Shown in pieces: positions 1 to 8,650 of a DNA stretch of 46,175 nt. How positions within the stretch are numbered: position 1 is the stretch's first letter; each line of letters opens with the position of its first letter. Made by a program: the position numbers and the translations under genes. The notes below the pieces were generated by a model that was not told where the DNA came from, did no database searches, and saw nothing but the letters and a program-made list of their open reading frames with translations. Source of the DNA: an uncultured Desulfobacterales bacterium (GTDB taxonomy: Bacteria; Desulfobacterota; Desulfobacteria; Desulfobacterales; UBA11574); contig CALLDL010000016.1 of assembly GCA_937998305.1 (NCBI GenBank), positions 1 to 46,175 of the forward strand. The letters are read 5' to 3'.

Positions 1-892
1 TATCTCCTAATCGTCCTTTGGCCGTGTACCAGAGATTGATCAAAAAAACCATCACAGGGATGACCATGGCCACACTATCTACGATGGCGATCACCTTGAG
101 CCATGTGGGGACCGGGACCTGAAGGAGGTGATGGGTCCCGATATGGGTATAGACAACAATGAGAGCCCAGAAACCCAATAGAGACAAGGTATGGCTGTAA
201 AGCGGCGTACGACAGACGCGGGGGATGACATAATAGGCCACACCGGCGGACAGGGGCGTCAAAAGAAGGCCGAAAACATTGTGGCCGTAAAACCAGAGAA
301 GAATCGCATCCGGGATACCCACCAAAGAACCGCTGTTGGGCCGCCAAATGACATTTCCAAGGGCAAACGTAACGGCCGTCAGCACCACCGCGGCACATGC
401 ATACCAGACAGAAACGTAAAGAATCGGCTCCTTTCGCCGGGCAACGGTCATGATGAAATTGACAAACACCAGTGCAAACGCCAAAACGACCAATATGTCA
501 ACGGGCCAGATCATTTCGGCATACTCCCGTCCTTGAGAATATCCTAAAGCCAGACTCACAACAGCAAAGACCAGGGTAACGTTCCACGCCAGGACGGTGA
601 GAAAACCCAGTTTTTCGCTGTAGAGTTCGGTCCTAAGCAATCTGGGCAAATAATAGAATGCCGCGGCAAGAAGACCGGGAGTGACGAATCCGAAAAGCAC
701 CAAATTCACATGGATGGGTCGAACCCGCCCGAACACGAGCCAGCCGATGTTTTCAGTGAGATCGGGTGCCATGAGCTCGGTGGCGCCAAGGAGCCCCATT
801 GAGGTGGCAACAACAAACCAGAACGCCGAGGTGAGGCAAAAGCCTTTAGCGGTCAAATAATTTTGTGTCATTGGTTGTGATTTGCCGATCAA
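1..892 (-). CDS. ccoN: cbb3-type cytochrome c oxidase subunit I, 5' part (runs off the window)
   Basis: Haem-copper oxidase catalytic subunit, an integral membrane protein that reduces O2. Only about 297 residues are visible; the family usually has about 450-500. Visible landmarks are RPIHVNLVLFGF (low-spin haem His), WFYGHNVFGLLLTP (CuB-ligand His in a YGHN motif) and THHLLQVPVPTW (the His pair), with several hydrophobic membrane segments between them. A TTG start at 892 is preferred because AAGGAG lies 6 bases upstream; an in-frame ATG at 919 has no ribosome-binding site and an internal ATG lies at 871. The gene follows the alternative complex III genes on the same strand after a 370-base gap, so it could take electrons from that complex through cytochrome c. 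This pairing is known from aerobes and is unusual in a sulfate reducer. The family call is firm; the role is inferred. Confidence 0.85.
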   Translation of the reverse strand, partial: MIGKSQPMTQNYLTAKGFCLTSAFWFVVATSMGLLGATELMAPDLTENIGWLVFGRVRPIHVNLVLFGFVTPGLLAAAFYYLPRLLRTELYSEKLGFLTVLAWNVTLVFAVVSLALGYSQGREYAEMIWPVDILVVLAFALVFVNFIMTVARRKEPILYVSVWYACAAVVLTAVTFALGNVIWRPNSGSLVGIPDAILLWFYGHNVFGLLLTPLSAGVAYYVIPRVCRTPLYSHTLSLLGFWALIVVYTHIGTHHLLQVPVPTWLKVIAIVDSVAMVIPVMVFLINLWYTAKGRLGD

Positions 893-978
893 TTGCTTCT
901 CCTTAGTGCTCTGATTCATAAATTCGATGACGTGTTTTTATCAGTACAACTATCCCCTATAAACTGAAGTCCAAAAGC

Positions 979-1206
979 TTGAAGTTTGAAGTGCCTAAAG
1001 TGAGCTAAAGCCCGCCCTGGTGCGAATCGTTCATATATTGATCTGACTTATGGACCATTACAAACATGACTTTTTGAGTATATAGTATTGGTTACCGGTC
1101 TGGGCCAGGGTTGAGGAACGCGCTTCCAGCGCGATCAATTATAATTAAAATTGTTAGAATACCTTAACTTTAGGCACTTTAGTTCACTTTAGGCACTTTA
1201 CACTTT
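979..1206. repeat. Dispersed inverted repeat, AAAGTG family (copy 1)
   Basis: This fills most of the gap between actA and ccoN. The left arm (979-1010) contains GTGCCTAAAGTGAGCTAAAG. The right arm (1161-1206) contains the reverse-complement units TTAACTTTAGGCACTTTAG and TTCACTTTAGGCACTTTA. A small CGCGCT/AGCGCG hairpin sits at 1119-1133. The same units recur near 9980, 13690 and 16560. No convincing promoter for ccoN was seen in the rest of the gap. Confidence 0.75.
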
Positions 1207-1269
1207 TGCATACATTGAATGAATAAACCAAAGTAATAAATACGTTGCCGTATTTACAAATACATGTCC

Positions 1270-1899
1270 TTAGCTATGGCACGCCAACCAGCATCCCAAA
1301 TTGGCCTCTTTTTGTTTGTGACAATCTACACAGAACCCCATTTTGAATCGTTTTGCCCGAATCCGGTCCATGGTTTCAATCTGTCCATGACATTTTGTGC
1401 ATTCGATTTCCTTTTTAATGTGTCGCTCGTGGTTAAACAGAACATGCTCCGGAAGATAGAAGACTTTTTTCCACGGCGTCGGGGTTTGGGTGTTAAAATA
1501 TTCGTGTTCCTTTTGAATCCACGGATGATTGGCAATGATATAATTATGACAATAGAGACATTTTTCAACCGGCGGCAATCCCGGATGGATCGACCTGCCC
1601 ACATACGGGTGGCAGAATTGGCACTGAATCGCCTTGACACCGGCATGGACCCGGTGACTGAAAGGAATGGGTTGTACAGGGCCGATACTTGTGGCTGGCG
1701 AAGCATAAAAAAAGTACAAAAAACCGAGCACCAGGAAAATAATGAGTCCGGTCCAGAACACCGCTGCCGTATTCTTTGCCAAAAGAGCAACGGTGTTGCC
1801 GACAGCGGCAATAAATTTCATGGGCCGCCCCCGGGTGCCGATCATCACGGCCAAAACCAGTACCGTTGCCAGTGCAAGGGAGGTCATCAGAATTTCCAT
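1270..1899 (-). CDS. actA: Alternative complex III pentahaem cytochrome c subunit (ActA-like)
   Basis: Membrane-anchored multihaem cytochrome of a quinol-oxidising ACIII complex. It has 209 residues with hydrophobic segments at about 2-20 and 46-65, then the ActA hallmark PIPFSHRVHAG and haem motifs at C93-C96-H97, C114-C117-H118, C167-C170-H171 and C190-C193-H194. A fifth, C-terminal motif, C203-C207-H208, is spaced CX3CH instead of CX2CH. ATG 1899 is chosen because GGGAG lies 8 bases upstream; a GTG at 1902 is possible. The start shares its A with the actF stop codon (TGATG), so the two are translationally coupled. In canonical ACIII operons actA comes first; here it is last. Confidence 0.87.
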   Translation of the reverse strand: MEILMTSLALATVLVLAVMIGTRGRPMKFIAAVGNTVALLAKNTAAVFWTGLIIFLVLGFLYFFYASPATSIGPVQPIPFSHRVHAGVKAIQCQFCHPYVGRSIHPGLPPVEKCLYCHNYIIANHPWIQKEHEYFNTQTPTPWKKVFYLPEHVLFNHERHIKKEIECTKCHGQIETMDRIRAKRFKMGFCVDCHKQKEANLGCWLACHS

Positions 1900-3116
1900 C
1901 ACTTCATCTCCCTGGTTTCACCCCGAAGAAATTCGGGAAACAGATTCAGAAAATACATCACCGCCAATGAGATGAGACCCAGAAAACCAAGAAAAATGAG
2001 ACCATCGGTAAGTCCTAAAGGAAGAGACAGCGCATGGTGATTCAATGCCGGTCCCACAAGCAGAAGATGTTCCAGCCATATCCCCATAATTACCACCGCA
2101 CAGAGGATACTCATGAACTGGGGCTTTGTTTTAACCTTCTTGTTCAACAGAATGACGAACGGAAGGATAAAACAGATGATAAAGACAAACCAGGCCAGAG
2201 AATTCCAGGGCGGCGTCATGGTTCGTTCAATAAGGTAGGTGGTTTCTTCGGGAATATTGCCGTACCATATAACCACCAGTTGGACGTAGAAAAAGTCCGC
2301 CCACACCAGACAAAATGCAAAAAAGAGTTTACCCACATCATGAAACTGTGACGGCTTGAGTTTGAATTCAATGTCCGGATTCAAATGCAGAATGGAAGCC
2401 AAAATAATGAGACCCCCCAGACCGATATAAAACGCCTTGACAAACGTATAAGCGCCGAACAGCGTGGAATACCAGTGGGGATCCATGCTCATCACCAGAT
2501 CATAACCGATCAGCGACAGGACCAGCGCAAATGCGAGTATATAAAGAATACCGAAAATAGTCATTCGATCACGACAACGCTGTGCATCGGAAATGCTTCG
2601 ATCCCACCCGCTATACAGACGCTTCCGAATTCGGCCGTGGGACATGGATCGATCCAGCTTCAGCCACAAGGCATGATAGAGATAGACAAATCCCAATCCA
2701 TACAGAACAAGCAGCCCCACAAAATCTCTGGTAAACAGAAACGGCACGTTCAACCAAATCTCTTTGCCGTGAAGATCCTGATGTATCCATGGAAAGATGT
2801 GATTTTTGCCAAAAAAGAGAATCAAAAAAAGAATAAAAGAAATCGGGAAAAAAGCGACAAACGATTCTGCAAGGTTGGATAAAGGTCCGCTCCACCGGGC
2901 TTTTACGGTATGCATCACCACGGAAAACAGCAACCCGCCCTGGGCGATGGATGACCATAACAAAAAATTGATCAGATACGCCTGCCAGGCCCTTTCAGGA
3001 TGTCCACCCATAAGGCCGAAGACAAAAGTGCCAAAACCGATCACCAGCAGCGCCAGGCAAATCAGGAACACCCGTTTTTTTTGAAAAACGCTTGTGTTGT
3101 TATGGTTCGATATCAT
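1899..3116 (-). CDS. actF: Alternative complex III NrfD-like membrane subunit (ActF)
   Basis: Polytopic quinone-interacting membrane subunit of about 405 residues with roughly ten hydrophobic segments, of the NrfD/PsrC superfamily. Recognisable stretches include LINFLLWSSIAQGGLLFSVV near the N-terminus and FVWADFFYVQLVVIWYGNIP-like sequence in the second half. It lies 2 bases after the J-domain gene and overlaps actA by one base, so it belongs to the same transcript. A second NrfD-like protein (actC) is in the same operon, which is the arrangement expected for ACIII and not for the Qrc complex, which has a single NrfD subunit. Confidence 0.88.
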   Translation of the reverse strand: MISNHNNTSVFQKKRVFLICLALLVIGFGTFVFGLMGGHPERAWQAYLINFLLWSSIAQGGLLFSVVMHTVKARWSGPLSNLAESFVAFFPISFILFLILFFGKNHIFPWIHQDLHGKEIWLNVPFLFTRDFVGLLVLYGLGFVYLYHALWLKLDRSMSHGRIRKRLYSGWDRSISDAQRCRDRMTIFGILYILAFALVLSLIGYDLVMSMDPHWYSTLFGAYTFVKAFYIGLGGLIILASILHLNPDIEFKLKPSQFHDVGKLFFAFCLVWADFFYVQLVVIWYGNIPEETTYLIERTMTPPWNSLAWFVFIICFILPFVILLNKKVKTKPQFMSILCAVVIMGIWLEHLLLVGPALNHHALSLPLGLTDGLIFLGFLGLISLAVMYFLNLFPEFLRGETREMK

Positions 3117-3118
3117 GA

Positions 3119-3436
3119 TTATTTTGTTTTTTGCTCAGCGCCCCATAACGGACTGCGGCCGAAACGTTCAAACCACCATTCCTCTGCCGAAAGATAGTTG
3201 CTCACTTCTTCTTTTGAGAAAGAAAATTCGTAATTTTTACAGTAATTGTTGATGAGCCTGTAGGCGGCAATGATTCGTGTGGTCATTTCTTTGCAAGTAT
3301 CTTTGTCGACCTTACACCGATCCGGATGCCATTTCCGGATCAATGCTCTGTATTGCGACTTGATGTCTTCCATGGTCGCACGTTCAGGCAAATCCAGCAA
3401 CATGCGGGCTGCATTGATGTCTTCAAACAGTCCCAT
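3119..3436 (-). CDS. Small J-domain (DnaJ-like) protein inside the ACIII operon
   Basis: This 105-residue protein is almost only a J domain: a helix near DLPERATMEDIKSQYRALIR, the diagnostic H37-P38-D39 loop (KWHPDR), then a third helix TRIIAAYRLINNY. J domains stimulate Hsp70 (DnaK) ATPase activity. There is no Gly/Phe-rich region, zinc finger or client-binding domain, so this is a class III-type co-chaperone. The start overlaps the end of actD and the stop lies 2 bases before actF, so it is expressed with the complex. It occupies the place where the canonical operon carries actE (monohaem cytochrome). A role in assembling the complex is inferred only from position. Confidence 0.85.
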   Translation of the reverse strand: MGLFEDINAARMLLDLPERATMEDIKSQYRALIRKWHPDRCKVDKDTCKEMTTRIIAAYRLINNYCKNYEFSFSKEEVSNYLSAEEWWFERFGRSPLWGAEQKTK

Positions 3437-3941
3437 TTGAAATTACCTTTACCTCGCCGCCTTTGTTTTGAAAAAAGTGTTTAAGCCCTTTCAGATCGTC
3501 TGCTTTGCAGGAAACCGTGACGCCGAAATGATGCCCTGAACAGCGGGGGTCGTACTGCTCGAGCCCTTTGAATTCTGGAAGTCGCATCTGATGGATGAGC
3601 CCCACGACATTGCCGAAAATAGCAAATAAAATGGTGAACTCAAAGCCAACGATAAAAAACGGTACCAGGGAAATCACCGGTTTTCCGCTGACAATGAGAT
3701 TCCATTGAACGGCCGTGAAAGCCGCCAGAAGAAAGCCGGCAAAAAAGCCGGTGATTCCTCCTGCCAGGGTGAAATAGCCCACCTTGCTCTTTTTCAATTC
3801 CAGGGCATCGGCTATTTTATGGCTGGGAATCGGGCTGTGCACGCGATGCATCGACCAGGGCGAATCCTTGATATCCCTGATGGCGGATATGGCTTGATTT
3901 TCATCCGTGAACAGGCCCATGACCCGATATTCAGCCGACAT
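3423..3941 (-). CDS. actD: Alternative complex III subunit ActD (DUF3341)
   Basis: A 172-residue protein with the typical ActD plan: a soluble N-terminal part starting YRVMGLFTDENQAISAIRDI, then two hydrophobic hairpin segments (about residues 57-80 and 90-115), then a short soluble tail with YDPRCSGHHFGVTVSC. ActD is a peripheral/membrane subunit of ACIII without cofactors. It overlaps actC by 11 bases and the J-domain gene by 14 bases, consistent with tight translational coupling. Confidence 0.85.
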   Translation of the reverse strand: MSAEYRVMGLFTDENQAISAIRDIKDSPWSMHRVHSPIPSHKIADALELKKSKVGYFTLAGGITGFFAGFLLAAFTAVQWNLIVSGKPVISLVPFFIVGFEFTILFAIFGNVVGLIHQMRLPEFKGLEQYDPRCSGHHFGVTVSCKADDLKGLKHFFQNKGGEVKVISNGTV

Positions 3942-5247
3942 GATCTTCTCCTTGTTCGAGGATTTCCTTCATCTCTGTCATGGACACCGACGGTAGGTGT
4001 TTCACAAAGAGCAAGAAAAAGAAAAAGAACAAACAAAATGCGCCCAGCATGATGCCGAATTCGATAATCGTAGGCGAATAGAGTCCCCAGGCATGGGGGA
4101 TAAAGTCACGGCTCACGCTGCTGATAATAATGACAAAACGCTCGTACCACATACCGATATTGATAAGTATTGAAATGCCGAACAACCAGAGAATCGACGT
4201 CCGGATGTGTTTGAAAAATAAGAGTAAAGGGATGATTGTATTGCAGACCACCATGATCCAGAACCCAACAGCATAGTCGCCTGTGGGCCGGTATTTGAAA
4301 ATGGCCATTTCCAGCGGGTTTTGACTGTACCAGGCCATGAAAAATTCCGTGGCATAGGCAAATCCCACAATCAGGCCGGTAAAAATGATGGTTTTGGCAA
4401 CGTTTTCCAAAACGCCGGTGGTGATAATTTTTTCATAGTGAAATATCTTGCGAAGGGGGATCATCAGGGTCAGCACCATGGCCAGCCCCGAGTGAATGGC
4501 GCCGGCCACAAAATAGGGTGCAAAAATCGTCGTGTGCCAGCCGGGAACAACGCCTAGCGCGAAATCCCATGACACCACGCTGTGCACGGAAATTACCAGG
4601 GGGGTGGCCAAAGCGGCGAAAAACAGATATCCCCGTGCGTAATGGCGCCACTGTTCGTGTGCGCCGGTCCATCCCAGGGAGATGACGGTAAAAATCTTCT
4701 TCCGAAGACCCGTTGCCCGATCCCGAATAACGGCAAGATCCGGCAACATCCCGGTAAACCAAAACAGCGAACTGACCGTCAGATAGGTGCTGATGGCCAC
4801 CACGTCGAACATTAATGGTGATTGAAAATTTTGCCAAAGATTCCGCTGGTTGGGCACCGGCAACATGTAAAACACCAACCAGACGCGGCCCAGATGAATG
4901 AATGGAAAGAGTCCTGCAATACAGACCGCGAAAACCGTCATGGTTTCAGCAGCCCTGGCAATGGGATTGCGCCAGCCGGCCCTGAGCAGGTGCAGTATGG
5001 CGGAGATCAGGGTCCCCGAATGCGCAATCCCTACCCAGAAAACAAAATTTATCAAATAAGTCCCCCAGGCCACCGGATTGTTCATTCCGGCCACGCCGAT
5101 GCCTGTCAGGATCTGATAGATCCAGCAGGCCGCACCGGTCAGCACTCCTATGAAGAGAATTCCAACGGTCACCCAGTAGCTGCGATCCGGTGGTTGCAGA
5201 GTGTCCAGCACGGTCTGGTCGATTTTTGCAAATGTTAAATCGTTCAT
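3931..5247 (-). CDS. actC: Alternative complex III NrfD-like membrane subunit (ActC)
   Basis: Polytopic protein of 438 residues of the NrfD/PsrC family, expected to bind quinol and to pair with the iron-sulfur protein ActB. Hydrophobic segments are spread along the whole length. Family-typical stretches include WGTYLINFVFWVGIAHSGTL near residue 60 and IHSGLAMVLTLMIPLRK near 250. The ATG at 5247 directly abuts the end of a truncated GxxExxY reading frame, which separates this gene from actB by about 350 bases. No ribosome-binding site of good quality is visible in front of the start, so expression may depend on the inserted sequence. Confidence 0.88.
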   Translation of the reverse strand: MNDLTFAKIDQTVLDTLQPPDRSYWVTVGILFIGVLTGAACWIYQILTGIGVAGMNNPVAWGTYLINFVFWVGIAHSGTLISAILHLLRAGWRNPIARAAETMTVFAVCIAGLFPFIHLGRVWLVFYMLPVPNQRNLWQNFQSPLMFDVVAISTYLTVSSLFWFTGMLPDLAVIRDRATGLRKKIFTVISLGWTGAHEQWRHYARGYLFFAALATPLVISVHSVVSWDFALGVVPGWHTTIFAPYFVAGAIHSGLAMVLTLMIPLRKIFHYEKIITTGVLENVAKTIIFTGLIVGFAYATEFFMAWYSQNPLEMAIFKYRPTGDYAVGFWIMVVCNTIIPLLLFFKHIRTSILWLFGISILINIGMWYERFVIIISSVSRDFIPHAWGLYSPTIIEFGIMLGAFCLFFFFFLLFVKHLPSVSMTEMKEILEQGEDHVG

Positions 5248-5459
5248 TTTTTTAATAAGATAACCGCAATATATTCGCCAACCAAATGCTTCTTATAAAG
5301 GACTTTAATTGGGACTTGGCGTTCAGCTTTTAAACCTTGTTTTTTGATTTCAAACAGTAAAGCGTTTTCATATACTTTTTCAAGAAATCCAGACCCAAGA
5401 ACTCGATTTACTTCAAACACGGCGCCGTTTATCTTATAAGTGATATCGTTTATTTCCAT
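5244..5459 (-). pseudogene. Truncated GxxExxY-family protein between actB and actC
   Basis: The 71-residue reading frame has the N-terminal part of the GxxExxY family: INGAVFEVNRVLGSGFLEKVYENAL carries the defining G-FLE-VYE motif, followed by LKAERQVPIKVLYKKHLVGEY. Family members are usually about 120-130 residues and continue with a D-x-x-V-x-x-K-x-ELK-type nuclease-like half. Here the frame ends in VILLKK right at the actC start codon, so the second half is missing. The fragment interrupts an otherwise tightly packed operon, suggesting a late insertion. It is probably non-functional. Confidence 0.7.
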
Positions 5460-5475
5460 TTAACAAGCATTTTCT

Positions 5476-5528
5476 ATCCGCCAAAGGCGGATGGTATTTT
5501 TTTGTTCGGCCGTGTCGGCCGAACAAAA
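5476..5528. repeat. Two strong hairpins in the actB-actC gap
   Basis: The first is a 7-bp stem ATCCGCC/GGCGGAT with an AAA loop (5476-5492). The second is a perfect 13-bp stem, TTTTGTTCGGCCG with loop TGT (5500-5528). On the minus strand, the coding strand here, the second hairpin is followed by A residues and not T, so it is not a classical intrinsic terminator, although it could attenuate or stabilise the transcript. It looks like part of the unit that brought in the GxxExxY fragment. Confidence 0.7.
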
Positions 5529-5595
5529 TGTCTGTGGATATCTGCGTGGGTCTGCGATTCATAAAATATAGCGGATAATTTTCTACTTTAAATCT

Positions 5596-8532
5596 CTATA
5601 TCTTTTGTACCACTTTTTTCAGGTAAATCACCGCCGGTTTGGTATTCAGATACCCCATCACCTGATACGCTCTCGGATCCTGTACCAGCTGTCTAACCCG
5701 GCTCTTTTTGTCCATGAGGTTCCCGAAAAACAGGGCACCTGTGGGACATGTTTGCACACACGCCGGAACGACCTCACCATCTTTTATCATTCTCTTTTTA
5801 TTTTTGGCGAGGCCGTGGACTTCCTTGATCCGCTGAACGCAAAACGAGCATTTTTCCATGACCCCTTTGCTGCGAACAGTGACATTGGGATTCAACTGCA
5901 AATTCATCGGGTCGGGCCACTGCCAGTCAAACCAGTTGAAGCGCCGTACTTTATATGGGCAGTTCTGACTGCAAAATCGGGTACCGATGCACCGGTTGTA
6001 GATTTGATTGTTGAGCCCCTCTTTGGAATGGTGGGGGGCATACACCGGGCACACCGACTCGCACGGCGCATTGTCGCAGTGCTGACACATCATGGGAAGA
6101 AACGTTATGTTTTCAATATGTTCGGGATCATGATACCGCTCCACCCGTATCCAGGACATCTCACGGCCCTCGATCATCCGTTCAATTCCCACCACGCCGA
6201 GGTTGTTCTCCGCATAACAGGCCGCAGCACAGGCGCTACATCCGATGCATTTGTCCAAGTCAACGACCATTGACCACCGATAATCCTTGTGATCGTGGGG
6301 CGGATAGAAATCCTGCTTAGAATCGTACCCTTCCGGCAAGGGGAGCGTCAACGGAAAGTCGTTCATGGTCAACCCGTGTTTTTCATGGGGTTTAGCGTGC
6401 TTGAGTTCATCCAGCGAAACAGACAGCGCAATTTTTCGGCCGTGCTGGATTCTGCTGCCGTCGGTATGCGCCAGTTTTATGGTTCGGCCGGTTTTTTGAA
6501 TGAAAACCGGATGCACTATAAACTCAGGTCCGTTCAACGGATTTTTTATTTCAGGAGAAAGAAGCTCATTGGGGTTAAGCCCCATGCCTTGGGCATATCG
6601 GCCATGAGCGATATGCCCCTGTCCCATGCTCATCAACAGGACATTCGACCGGACCCCTTGGCTTTCGTAAACCGGTGCCTCCAGTTGTCCCCATTGGGAT
6701 CGAATTTGAATAACATCTCCCTGGGACAGTCCGTTTTTGACCATTGTTTTCGGATGCACCAGAACCGGTGTGTGCCAGGCGACTTTTGTCATCGGATCCG
6801 GAATTTCACACAACCAGGGCAGATATGCGCCCCGGCCGTCAAAGAACCGGATGGAGGGTGCCGCAATGAACACCAGCTCCGAATCCAAAGACGCCTTTAT
6901 TTTATTAAAGACATCAGCAACTGAATGCGATACCGTTCCATACCATCGACCGGAAGGACTTGGGTTGTACGTTCCGCCCTGTCGGAAAAGTTGAAGCCGG
7001 TCTTTTTGATCCCGGATGCCGCCTTTTTGAATCAGGTGTTTAAAAAGATAGGTTTTAAAGGTGTCGGTCCGAGAGGCATCTTCGCTTGCGGTTTTAAGGA
7101 ATACATCCCCGATATCAGGCGCATTGGTCAGTCTGCCCATGGCCGGCTGCAGAGTGCCGCCGATGCCGGGTTTACCTTCGTATTCACCCCATTTTTCAAG
7201 GGGCAGGGCTACCGGAAAAACAAGGTCGGCAAACTGAGCCGTTTCATCCATAACGTTCGTAAAACTTACAACAAAAAGCGATTTCGCTTTCAGAGCATCT
7301 TTGACGCCGCTTCCGGGCGGCAGGGAAAAAGCAGGATTGGTGTTGTTAAGGAGCAACATTCCCAGAGGTTCTTCTTTCAATTCCTTGAAAAAGTCGATGG
7401 CCTCGGACCGTTTCGCGGCAATTTCCACACGATGCCGGTTTACAAAATCGAAAAGGGTTAATTTTGGGTCCAGAATGAGATTTAATAGATTTACAGCCAC
7501 ATTGGTCTGGAGATCGTTTCCTCCCGATGAACCGGCGCCGGTGCCAAGGATCAATGGCATTGGCGATTCAATGAGCCGGGACAAGAGCATCTGAAAATGC
7601 TCGGCTGATATACCTGAATATCGGGTGATATCTATTCTGGTATGCTTGGAAACCGTTCGAACCAAGAGCGAACGAAACGATTCCGGCATATGTTGTCCTC
7701 GACCGAGCTGAAGAACTTCGTTTATGAGTGCAAAAACAATAGCGGTTTCGGCGCCGGGAGCACATGGCATCCACTGGTCCGCATTGGCGGCAGTCAGAGA
7801 TTGATATGGGCTGATATGGAAAAATAGATTTCCCCCCCCGTTTTTCAAAGCATGCATGTCCTTGAACTTTTGGGCATACTCCACCGGAGACAGCCAGGTT
7901 TCCAGAAAATCCGCACCGAATGATACCAGCATGTCGGCGTCTTGCAGATTGTATGAAACCAGCCCGTTAAGGCCGAAGACCTTTTCATTAGCAGATTTTA
8001 GGGATTCATAGGCAAAGGGCTCAAACACCAGAGGACCTGATGAACGCCATTTTTTAAGGGATTGTGCAAACAGCTTCAAAAGGCTTTCACCTTCGATTTC
8101 CGTCAGCATCCGTACCCGATTCGATCCTTTTGTTGCAGCTCCGGCAGCCTTATCTTTTAACAGCGCCAAGGCCTTTGAAAACGAAATCGGCTGCCATGTC
8201 TCTTTGGCTTTTAGCAGGGGGGTTTTGATTCTGTCCGGGTGATATATTCTTTGCAAGGCGGATTGACCCCGCATGCAAAGTTTGCCGCAGTTGATGGGAT
8301 GAAGCGGGTTCCCTTCGACTTTGATGACCCGCCCTTCCCTGTTTTTGGCTATAATTCCGCAGCCCGCCGGGCACTCCCTGCAAGTTGTGGCATACCAGGC
8401 AGCTTTTCCGGTTACCATATCGTCTGGAGCATGAACCAGAGAGAAAAGAGTCTTATCTGCTTCAGAAGTGCAGCCTGCAGTAATGGCGACACTCCCCATC
8501 CCGGCAATTTTAAGAAATGTTCGCCGATCCAT
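5596..8532 (-). CDS. actB: Alternative complex III iron-sulfur/molybdopterin-like subunit (ActB)
   Basis: About 978 residues. The ATG at 8532 is chosen because it gives a twin-arginine leader (MDRRTFLKIAG...); AAGGAG lies 12 bases upstream. AGC at residues 19-21 could be a lipobox. The first part is a molybdopterin-oxidoreductase-like domain with Cys51, Cys54, Cys58 and Cys86 (CRECPAGCG ... GKLCMRG), which would hold one iron-sulfur cluster; in ACIII the pterin site is empty. The last 250 residues are a ferredoxin-like domain with DKCIGCSACAAACY, CQHCDNAPCESVCP, CIGTRFCSQNCPYKV, EKCSFC and CVQTCPTGA. The fusion of both parts separates it from QrcB/QrcC. It is the first gene of the operon behind a strong promoter. 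Confidence 0.9.
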   Translation of the reverse strand: MDRRTFLKIAGMGSVAITAGCTSEADKTLFSLVHAPDDMVTGKAAWYATTCRECPAGCGIIAKNREGRVIKVEGNPLHPINCGKLCMRGQSALQRIYHPDRIKTPLLKAKETWQPISFSKALALLKDKAAGAATKGSNRVRMLTEIEGESLLKLFAQSLKKWRSSGPLVFEPFAYESLKSANEKVFGLNGLVSYNLQDADMLVSFGADFLETWLSPVEYAQKFKDMHALKNGGGNLFFHISPYQSLTAANADQWMPCAPGAETAIVFALINEVLQLGRGQHMPESFRSLLVRTVSKHTRIDITRYSGISAEHFQMLLSRLIESPMPLILGTGAGSSGGNDLQTNVAVNLLNLILDPKLTLFDFVNRHRVEIAAKRSEAIDFFKELKEEPLGMLLLNNTNPAFSLPPGSGVKDALKAKSLFVVSFTNVMDETAQFADLVFPVALPLEKWGEYEGKPGIGGTLQPAMGRLTNAPDIGDVFLKTASEDASRTDTFKTYLFKHLIQKGGIRDQKDRLQLFRQGGTYNPSPSGRWYGTVSHSVADVFNKIKASLDSELVFIAAPSIRFFDGRGAYLPWLCEIPDPMTKVAWHTPVLVHPKTMVKNGLSQGDVIQIRSQWGQLEAPVYESQGVRSNVLLMSMGQGHIAHGRYAQGMGLNPNELLSPEIKNPLNGPEFIVHPVFIQKTGRTIKLAHTDGSRIQHGRKIALSVSLDELKHAKPHEKHGLTMNDFPLTLPLPEGYDSKQDFYPPHDHKDYRWSMVVDLDKCIGCSACAAACYAENNLGVVGIERMIEGREMSWIRVERYHDPEHIENITFLPMMCQHCDNAPCESVCPVYAPHHSKEGLNNQIYNRCIGTRFCSQNCPYKVRRFNWFDWQWPDPMNLQLNPNVTVRSKGVMEKCSFCVQRIKEVHGLAKNKKRMIKDGEVVPACVQTCPTGALFFGNLMDKKSRVRQLVQDPRAYQVMGYLNTKPAVIYLKKVVQKI

Positions 8533-8650
8533 TTGCAGCAATTTCTCCTTAAAAATCAGAGCACAAAAACAATACAGGTGAAATGGAAACAAGGTTTGGC
8601 CACAACAAAACACCTCCTAAAAACAGTGGATGTTTTTTGAGGTATCCTGC

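Noticed and set aside
1264-2040. Plus-strand 258-residue frame opposite actA/actF
   Set aside because: It lies entirely opposite well-supported genes, has no family features, and its composition is that of an antisense shadow.
1270-8532. Qrc (quinone reductase) complex of sulfate reducers
   Set aside because: The molybdopterin-like and ferredoxin parts are fused in one protein, there are two NrfD-type subunits and an ActD protein. Qrc has separate B and C subunits and one NrfD subunit.
8533-8613. 27-residue N-terminal extension of ActB
   Set aside because: It would hide the twin-arginine leader. Its cysteine- and phenylalanine-rich sequence is atypical, and the ribosome-binding site lies inside it.
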